Source of the DNA: Tetrapyrgos nigripes
Taxonomy: Eukaryota > Basidiomycota > Agaricomycetes > Agaricales > Campanellaceae
NCBI GenBank assembly: GCA_013368315.1
Contig: JAACJM010000352.1
Span: forward strand, 1-64,000
Direction of reading: 5' to 3'
DNA: 64,000 nt
Position 1 is the stretch's first letter; each line of letters begins with the position of its first letter. The notes below the pieces were generated by a model that saw only the letters and a program-made list of their open reading frames with translations, made no database searches and had not been told where the DNA came from. Below are positions 56,819 to 64,000 of this stretch, one piece after another. Both the position numbers and the translations under genes were made by a program.

Positions 56819-58369
56819 GAAAGCCTGATCTCTCTGCTGGAATGAAGTCTGCCATTCGAGGTTGGGAAATCTTCAGGCAGATGTCAGTCAAGCTGGAAAG
56901 CTTTTAGTTGATGTATTTAATTATTTAATCCAAGTATTTATCGAAATTTTGGTTTATTTATTTTATATATGCACATATTCTTGAGAATCCTTCCAAGTCA
57001 GCTTGGATATCACTCTCCTTTGTGAAGCTTGACAGCGGACTTGTGGTTGAAATCACATTGGGAATGTCTTCCTCATGGGCTACAATATTTATTGCATGAG
57101 TTCCAGAAAGAACAGTGTAAAATAAACCACACAATTAAATACCTGATGATTGATTGACCAAAGATTGTTGAAATCAAACCCCTCAGTCTCAAGAATATAA
57201 CCAGATGCACGCATTGACCTTGCTTATAATTCTCATGACTGGGGAGTATGGCCGCAAGCGGCAAGAGCCGAACCTTTCTTTGGGACGAGAAGGATATACA
57301 TATGTGAGTGGGATGAGGATTATATGCAAACAGATAAAGAAGTTGTATTTGTACGAAGCTACAATTAAACATTCGTAAAGTAACAGTAAGGTGCATAGAA
57401 AAGATGTACTTATTTTGAGATAGTAAATGTTGAGGTAGAAGAAGATGCAGAAGTCTTGGACTTTTTGGACTTGGTAGGGGAATTTGTGATTGATTCTTGA
57501 TCTACGGACTAGGAGTGGAGTCTTCGCCAGTGTATCAGCTGTAATTTTGGCATGAAGCAGAGTTGACGGTGGTGGCAGACACGTCATGAGTGGGCTCAGA
57601 TCCTGCAGGAGAATGCATAGATTACAGGAGGCATATTGTCCAGAGGGCCCAAGTTCTAGTTTGAACATACACTTTGTGGCCCGAACTCTCAAGAAAGATA
57701 AGACCGTTGAGTCCGTCAGGTAAATTGCCAATCCACATGCTGTTTGCATAACTCCGCAAAGGGATTTTCGTACGCTGTTTGGTTCTGTGGTACTGTGAAA
57801 GATCTTTGGTTGTTTTGACTTGAAGTTCTCATTCACAGTAAGTGCATGGTCTATAGCAGTTGTGTTGAATCATTTCTGGTCAGAAAGTTTGAATACCAGG
57901 TTGTCAACACCTCACTGGCAATTCTTAAACTGCAGACTCGAGGAGAGAAATATCAAGGTCTGAGCAAACAATAGAAGTGATGTCATCCTCATCGACGGTC
58001 TCCAGAGTTGCACAGAAGGGACGCGTTTCATGGTGGCATTATTGCCGGTGTTATAAGATTCTCGAATGATGTCCAATTTTTTGCTCAGAGGCAAGATTTC
58101 CAGCCAATCTGGCTGAGTTCGACATTCTGTGTTGAGGTGACATAGGACGCATGACAAGTAACAGAAAGATAGTTGTGGTCGAGGCAAAAACTGTTGAGGT
58201 GGACGAAAATGAGAGCAATGTTTGACAAAAGGCACTCATGCAAATAGCTTCGTAAGAGCCCGGAGAAGACGGGGGATGAACGAATAAGGAAGGACATGGA
58301 TATATTTGGTACCCTGTGAGAATGTTTTGAAACCGACGTACAGTAAGGAGCCAAACCTAAAGGTTCGGC
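56819..58369 (-). other. Possible minus-strand hypothetical gene, unresolved
   Basis: Frames at 58,402-58,085, 58,235-57,912 and 57,836-57,189 on the minus strand share possible splice borders. They include a block RVRATKCMFKLELGPSGQY and an acidic stretch near 58,010. I cannot join them into one product or recognise a domain. The 5' end lies within the repeat shared with 51,431-51,625. Confidence 0.3.
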
Positions 58370-58819
58370 AATCACTACACCTTCATTTTCCATCAGCAAC
58401 ATTTGATTTCTTGTAAGTAACTACCTTATGATCTTACTAGATGATGTATCCCTACTATAGAGCTTACCCATAGATCTGACTGTCGCCAGAGCTGGCTGAA
58501 AGTGACCCATGGATGCAAGAAGAAGCGTGGGACATCCGCCCTTCCAAATTTGGTAATCATATTTGTCATCTCAAATCTTGACCCAATCCTGACCCCCTTA
58601 TGCTTCCCCATGTACAAGGTCCCTCCTTCCTTGGTCATAGCCTTGCTTATGACCATCCCAATATATGAAAAGAGGAGACAATAGGAGGAGGAGGCCTCAC
58701 AGAGATGCTGCACGCGCTACTCAGATGAAGTTGGCCGAGACCAAGGTGTCGGATCTATGACACGCGGATCCAGGATTTAACCTGTCCCTTCCCCCCGACG
58801 CTAGACTTCCAGCAGTACT
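58370..58819 (-). repeat. Uninterrupted copy of the split repeat (empty site)
   Basis: In inverted orientation this copy runs through both halves found at 44,471-44,734 and 51,431-51,625 without the 6.7-kb insertion. The junction reads GACAAATATGATTAC. A minus-strand frame across it reads MVISKAMTKEGGTLYMGKHK ... ITKFGRADVPRFFLHPWVTF ... IHHLVRS with a stop near 58,426. I do not recognise this product. Confidence 0.85.
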
Positions 58820-59836
58820 AATGCTTATTGAGGTGCTCAATTTTGCAGTCTTGCTTGAGTCTTTCCCTCAGGCTGATTCAAACTTCAACTTATTCAAGGC
58901 TAAGAGAGGGAAAGTTTAGGCCAACCTCGTCATACCACCTGCTGCACAGGATTTCACCAAGTAGGTATGTCGCAATCCAAACTTATGTATGCACCTGTGA
59001 CTGTGCTTTGCAGTACTTTACTTGCTACCAACTGATCATGAGATACCAGCACTGTATCTTGAGCAGATCTCACCAGGGGTTAATAGGGCATGATCCAGAC
59101 ACTGCCACCCAACAGAAAACAAAAGGCCTTTCCTTCAGAGCATAGATTTGTACAGCTTCAAGCCTTCTAGAAGATGAACAATGGCAAGTATCCCCGACTC
59201 TCAGGCGTACCGACCTCGCCCTTGCAGATCTCATCTGCCAAGATGGTTAGTTAGTCATTTACCTGGGGAGGTCGTCTAAGCAACCATTCAGTTCAATGCC
59301 AGATTTTTTTGGCATATGGGTTTTACGGGCGTGGTGATCTCAGATCCTGCATATCAGATTTACCTGAACCGGCGGCTGTATACCTGGCATCTGGCCATGT
59401 CCTCAAGTTTGAACTTGAAGTTGCAAGACCAGCTGCTTGTAGCGTTCCAAGCCGTGCATCATAGTCATCACTATTTGTGCAACTTGAAATAGTAAGCTTT
59501 CGATGACTGATGTCTTTTCACAGGTTCACATATGGACCTGCTGATTCAGAAAGGCGACATCACTTTCTTTCTGATAAACAACAGCAGTAAAGGTGATCCT
59601 AGGGGGTATCATCAATCTGGTTCACAAGACCAATTTCATTCCAGGAAAGGAAGGCATGCAAGCATAGCTGTCTGTGATCACTTCTAGTCTCTGTCAGGAA
59701 GTGCGGTGTGATACCTCCGACGGCCACGTTATGTTCCTGTTTTGGAATAAATGGACTGTTACCCCACCTGAGGGCTTATGATCTAGATGAGGCATGGTAG
59801 GGCGTAGTCCTTTGTAAATTTGGCAGAGTGATAGCG
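58820..59836. other. No supported gene
   Basis: Short overlapping frames on both strands with no recognisable domain. Confidence 0.45.
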
Positions 59837-60125
59837 AATCAGAATACATAAAGTGCCGTGTAGATCAGAACATATTATTAATATTCAAGTATGTAGTCCT
59901 TGAGGCGTTGACCATATGCCGTGTATTTAGGGAATCGGAAAGTGTTGTGTAGATAAAAAACATATGACCTTCCATTATTAATATTCAAGCAGTCCTTGAG
60001 GCCTGAAGCATTGACCATATGCTGTGTATTTAGCAAATCAGAATACATAAAGTGTTGTGTAGATCAAAAGCATTTGGTCTTCCATTAATCCTTGAGGCGT
60101 TGACCGTATGCTATGTAGTGTATTC
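59837..60125 (+). repeat. Three diverged tandem copies, about 90-105 bp each
   Basis: Words such as AATCAGAATACATAAAGTG, GTGTAGAT, CCTTGAGGC and TTGACC-A/G-TATGC recur in the same order at about 59,837, 59,932 and 60,037. A minisatellite-like array. Confidence 0.7.
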
Positions 60126-60431
60126 GAGTCTGTCAGGTCAGATTTCATGGGCACACCTCCCGAAAGAGCACCAAACTCCTACTTAAAAGCGTCCAACCCA
60201 TCCGTTCCTTCTGACTGTACCACCCACTTCACTAAAACACCCTTTCACAAGCATATCGTTGATACAGTCCAGCATAATCAATCCGTGATTCGAACTAAGC
60301 GGCTCGAGGCTGATTATCAGAAGAACAAACAATTATAGGTAAATCCCCTGCTTCCATTGACGCCCGTCATTACCCTAAACGACGACATTGTCTATTACCA
60401 GTGACGAAACGAACACCAACCTACTGCAAAC

Positions 60432-61883
60432 ATGAGAGCTCCCAATACCCCAGTGTATTGCGTCCAACACCTTCTCCAGCCTCCATCAGTGAAGATGTGT
60501 GATGTGCATTCCCAGACCCTGAATATACCCGAATATACCAAATCAGGGCTGTATTCCACAACCCCCGAGTGCATTCCTGGAACGCTGAATTATACATCCA
60601 TTATACCATTAGTCCTCTTGGATTATACACCTCAAATACGCTCAATTATACCACAGCATGCTCAGAAATGCTGCCTTCAGGGCAATATACTCCTCATCGG
60701 GGCACACACATATGTAAAAGAGCGAGAAAAAAACATATATTGCATGAAAGCTCTCTATGTAGATACAATGTGCATATAACTACACTTGTACATAGCATAA
60801 TAGAACACTAGTGGTGAGTGACAACCAGCTAACCCCCAAAGCTCGTTGTCCTACAGTCTCCAGCCCCTCCATACAGCTATGCTGAGACACCTACATGAAA
60901 GCCAGAATTTAACAATGGATAGTGTGGAGAAGCATGATACACACCAAGCAAGAAGCATACACATCATCACTCAAATCTCCTAGAAAGAACGTCATAAGAG
61001 TCATTAGCTAGCGAAGGTTGTGAAAGAAAAGACTGAACATACCTGTGGGCTTCCAACCTGCCACGTCACGCATCAACACTGAAATGAAACCTGGTAGTAC
61101 ACAGTGAGCACATGTAAGGAGTGTCAAAGAAAGAATGTATAATTACCTGTAAGTTATATTGGGTGCCGCCAGCCCAGGGAGAGACGCGGAAAAGGGAAGG
61201 GAAAAGGGAGGACATACAGACGACGGAGGAGGGGAGTAGAAGAAAGTTGAAGTTGAAGGGACTCCGACATGTGATTTGTTTAAGTCCCATCAATGGTTAC
61301 TGAGGGTTTGATGGTGGCTTTTAGCTATATAGTTTCCATTGCCGGTGTCTGGCTCCAAGCCAACATTGATTTTGAGTGTGTATAACCCTGCATAACCAAA
61401 ATACCATGCGTATATTCGGAGGTAGGACTCGGTTTGTATGCCAGGGTATTTCAGACATACCAATACACCGGATATACTGAATATAGATCTTTAGTTTTAC
61501 TGATGTCTAACGACGGAAAACCCAACCCATGACCATCCTGCTGCAGTGGTAGCAACGTCCGAGGCATTACCAGTGGTGACAACCATAATGACCTCACCCC
61601 AATGCCCGTCAGTACGTCATTCCCACCGATTTTGCAATCACCGCAAATCTCATCCCATTTCCTGACTCGTGTATCAGCATCAAATTCCTACTATCATCAC
61701 AACTGAAGCGCTGGCATTGTCACCACCCCCAACCCCTCACAAACCCTCAACACTCTACACCTGCATCCCACTTCCAGCTCAAATCCATCCCAAGGTCTCC
61801 GCCATCCCTTTCCTCCAGCCAGGCTCTGGATCAGGAGTGGACATCAACTTGGGTATGTTGCCAAGACAGCTCGGACTTGGAGG
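60432..61883 (+). pseudogene. DUF6699-type protein, paralogue 4, broken by two insertions
   Basis: Exon 1 starts at 60,432 (MRAPNTPVYCVQHLLQPPS) but is interrupted near 60,485-60,496. The matching remainder (AAVVATSEALPVVTT and a GTCAGT donor) resumes near 61,525. Exon 2 from about 61,665 matches the other paralogues (PSTLYTCIPLPAQIHPKVSA, then PGSGSGVDINLGMLPRQLGL). It is cut at 61,883, where an LTR-like sequence begins. The DUF6699 core beyond that point is missing from the window. Confidence 0.75.
60490..61520. other. About 1.0-kb insertion within DUF6699 paralogue 4
   Basis: The material between the two parts of exon 1 has no counterpart in paralogues 2 and 3, so it was inserted. Near its edges a CATCAGTGAA word and its near-complement TTTTACTGATG face each other. 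The interior has repeated AATATACC and AATTATAC words and no coding region I trust. The class is undetermined. Confidence 0.5.
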
Positions 61884-62279
61884 TGTGTTGAAATATATAC
61901 CTTCCATGTATAGTAACTATGATTCTATATGGAGTTATTATGAAACTTCTATGTAGCTATAAGTATGCTAGTCCTTCAGGACATTCTCCAGACATTACTC
62001 TTATCTTCTACTATGTAGTGATATCTCTGTAGATAGCAATATGGCCAATGGCAATATCCTCTTAGTCTCTAGGTATGTCCATGGACAATGTAGATATTAG
62101 TAATTACATGCTTTTTATCTAGTATAAAAGCTCTCTATAAAGTCGTAGTTACTACAGAACAATATCCAGTTCTAGCTGCTCTTCAAGCAACTTGCATCTA
62201 AGCTCTACTAGCTTTCTACTCAGCACTCTACTTGGTGAGCTCTATTGACTGATTACCCTATGCTAAATAGTTGCTGCTT
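61884..62279 (+). repeat. Candidate 5' LTR of the copia-type element
   Basis: Begins with TG (TGTGTTGAAA or TGTTGAAA) and ends with CA before a purported primer binding site. It is AT-rich, with a CTCTCTATAAA word near 62,130. No second copy is available in the window to confirm it. Confidence 0.4.
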
Positions 62280-63129
62280 CATTAGGTTATGGGCCCCGAG
62301 GGCCATTGATGTCTGGTCTTGTCCCATACAACTACCGTTGTCAAGATGGATCGTGTTGTCGAGGTCAACGGCGAGCTCATCACCGAGTAAGCTGTCGGAC
62401 TCCATGTTGTGCAGTTGGTGGATCGATGTTTCACTTTGTCTCCTTCTTCATCTATATTGCCCAGTAAAATATATAACCAGGGTTCAGTTTAGAGTCGCAT
62501 TAGGCACTCTTTGCTGGTTTAGTTATAGATCTAGATAAGTCACTTTATACCTGTAACAGCTATTTGTGGAACCCTTATGGATCTACAGATAGTTGTATGC
62601 AGAGTGACTGGCATGCTTTGCAGCCTCCACTTTAGTGTGGGACTGTTTTTTGCACTCAGGCAAAACTCCGTAGTCATTCAGATGAGCCAGGGGCGTTTAT
62701 AAAAGTCACTGATCTAGATCTATAGAAAAACAGTAGTTAGATAGTGCTCCCCTATATGCTTTAAGGCATCTCTACACCCATTAGGAAGTACTGTGACACT
62801 ATGGTCAATATTGCGACTTCTAGAGTAATCATGTGCTCTCTGTCAAGAGTATGGTCTCTGACAGTGTGAAATTGATCGAGAAGCACTGATGAAGGAGTTA
62901 ATATAGGATTCCATTAAGTGCACGTACTGACAAACGGTTTTCTACTGGCATATAGTTGATTAATGCAAATGTATTATATACATTCCTTGTCTGGGGCGTT
63001 TGCTCAGAAAGGAGAAGGAATTATTGCGATCATCCTATACACTGTGGTTGTATTAGACCCTTCGATGTTCCTTGGTACTTATGACCTATTGAATGCACAT
63101 CTTTACTGATTGATGCTTCATAGATCAAT
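62280..63129 (+). other. Leader region upstream of copia-type gag
   Basis: No clear coding frame. It contains a very short frame MDRVVEVNGELITE at about 62,346. It may be an untranslated leader or contain further relics. Confidence 0.35.
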
Positions 63130-63876
63130 ATGTCTTCCAACAACGCTAACAACAACTCTGAAAGCATCTTCAACATTCCCATGCTCAATACCACCAATTA
63201 TGAGCAATGGAATTATGCTATCACCTGCCTCCTTGAAGCCAAAGGGCTTAGCAGGATTGCTCAGGGTACCCAGAAGCGTTATGTGAACACTAGTCCCACC
63301 GAAACAGGTAATGCACCTTCTTTTCCTGAAGGATTTGAACAGATTTCTGATGAAGCCTTTTAATGCTTTAACTGAATCCCAACAATCGTCTTATAACCAT
63401 ACCATTGAAACTTTTACTAATCAATGGAATCAATATCAAATTTTGGTTAAAAAACATGATCGGGAATTAGTTGAAACTTACAAGCTTCAAAGTGCTTGGG
63501 ATGACAAAGATGAACAGGCTTTGGGTTATATTTCCTCCTTTCTTCCAAATGATGTGGGTTTGGAGATGAGAGAGCTTACTCAAGAAGAAATAGATGAAAA
63601 TGTTTGTGCCAAAGCTAAAGCAGAGTATACCTCAAATATGCTTTGGAATAGGTAGACAAGAAGTACAGTTCTCCTGGCCTGATGTCATGGTTCTTAGACT
63701 TCAAAGAATTCATGTCTTGGATGCTTGATGAGAAAAAAGATCCTGCAAACCAGATTGCTACTCTGGGAGCAGTTCTCACACATCTTAAAGTCTATGGATT
63801 TACAGTTGATGACAAGTTCAGAGCTCTTTTCTTGATGGATCACATTCTGCAATCCTGGAGAAATATATGCTATTGA
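63130..63876 (+). pseudogene. Copia-type gag (UBN2-like), frameshifted
   Basis: From ATG 63,130 the frame reads an Asn/Ser-rich start, then MLNTTNYEQWNYAITCLLEA, the typical N-terminal Gag segment of Ty1/copia elements. A shift near 63,345 leads to NALTESQQSSYNHTIETFTN and a region with LGYISSFLPNDVGLEMREL. A TAG near 63,653 precedes MSWFLDFKEFMSWMLDEKKD and a frame closing at 63,876. At least one frameshift and one stop are present. The rest of pol is outside the window. Confidence 0.7.
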
Positions 63877-64000
63877 ACCAAAGAACCTAACTATGGCACA
63901 TGTGGAAGGACTTATTCTCGTCGAGTATAAACGACGGACTGGTCAATCTTCTGAATCATCTCTTCTTACCCACATTACTGGAGATAAACAAAAGTTTGAT

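Larger units (their letters stand above)
61884..64000 (+). mobile_element. Probable Ty1/copia-type element, 5' part only
   Basis: A sequence starting TGTGTTGAAATATATACC interrupts the DUF6699 gene, and a degenerate copia-type gag follows on the same strand from 63,130 to the window edge. The stretch up to about 62,279 (ending GCTGCTTCA) is a candidate 5' LTR. The following TTAGGTTATGGGCC resembles a primer binding site of copia elements. The second LTR would lie outside the window, so this is an inference. Confidence 0.5.

Noticed and set aside
1..64000. CRISPR array, rRNA operon or bacterial-type operon
   Set aside because: No regularly spaced identical repeats of CRISPR form and no rRNA-like conserved sequence were seen. 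Spliced genes with short introns indicate a fungus.

Overview
The window looks like a transposon-dominated stretch of a filamentous basidiomycete genome, most likely an Agaricomycete. Genes carry many short introns of about 50-60 nt with GTRNGT...YAG borders. Several protein families are ones I know mainly from Agaricomycetes: DUF6698, DUF6699, a DUF6729/3'-5' exonuclease family, an integrase-core-like RNase H family, expanded alpha-kinases, and small membrane proteins with a heptad-rich tail. There are no bacterial-type operons. All names come from reading the translations by eye; no database was searched.

Layout. (1) 1-9,000: a decayed Helitron on the minus strand, with DUF6570-like, Rep (HUH) and Pif1 helicase parts and a C-terminal Cys/His peptidase-like segment. 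An 825-bp non-autonomous hAT element with an 8-bp target duplication interrupts it at 5,357-6,181. (2) 9,100-9,890: tandem repeats and a 175-bp pogo-type MITE. (3) 9,891-18,627: an interval bounded by an approximately 380-390-bp inverted repeat. It holds same-strand gene fragments (two GH31 glycosidase pieces and an amino-acid permease C-terminus). A 3,393-bp hAT transposon with a perfect 8-bp target duplication sits inside the permease. (4) 18,684-21,474: a multi-exon hypothetical gene on the minus strand. (5) 22,555-30,323: a full-length, inactivated Ty3/gypsy chromovirus-type retrotransposon with two LTRs and an extra open frame between pol and the 3' LTR. (6) 30,324-32,145: a DUF6698-type gene cut at its 5' end by the retrotransposon and followed by an unusual ladder of micro-exons and introns. 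(7) 33,504-36,000: two host-like membrane or surface protein genes. (8) 37,426-43,710: three DUF6699 paralogues, with a fourth, broken one at 60,432-61,883. (9) 44,735-51,430: a 6.7-kb insertion carrying a DUF6729/RNase H/DEDD-exonuclease gene. An uninterrupted copy of its target sequence lies at 58,370-58,819. (10) 52,335-54,801: an alpha-kinase gene, with an orphan Cys-rich fragment beside it on the other strand. (11) 55,287-56,818: an RNase H/integrase-like gene. (12) 61,884 to the end: the 5' part of a probable Ty1/copia element, with a degenerate gag from 63,130.

Functionally the region is a mosaic of nested mobile elements of at least six classes (Helitron, two hAT types, pogo MITE, gypsy, copia, and the exonuclease-type element). 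Host genes survive mainly around 33-39 kb and 52-57 kb. Most transposon genes carry stops or frameshifts and look inactive. The best candidates for something little described are the exonuclease-type element with its visible empty site, the micro-exon ladder at 32.1-32.7 kb, the extra gypsy frame and the peptidase-tailed Helitron.
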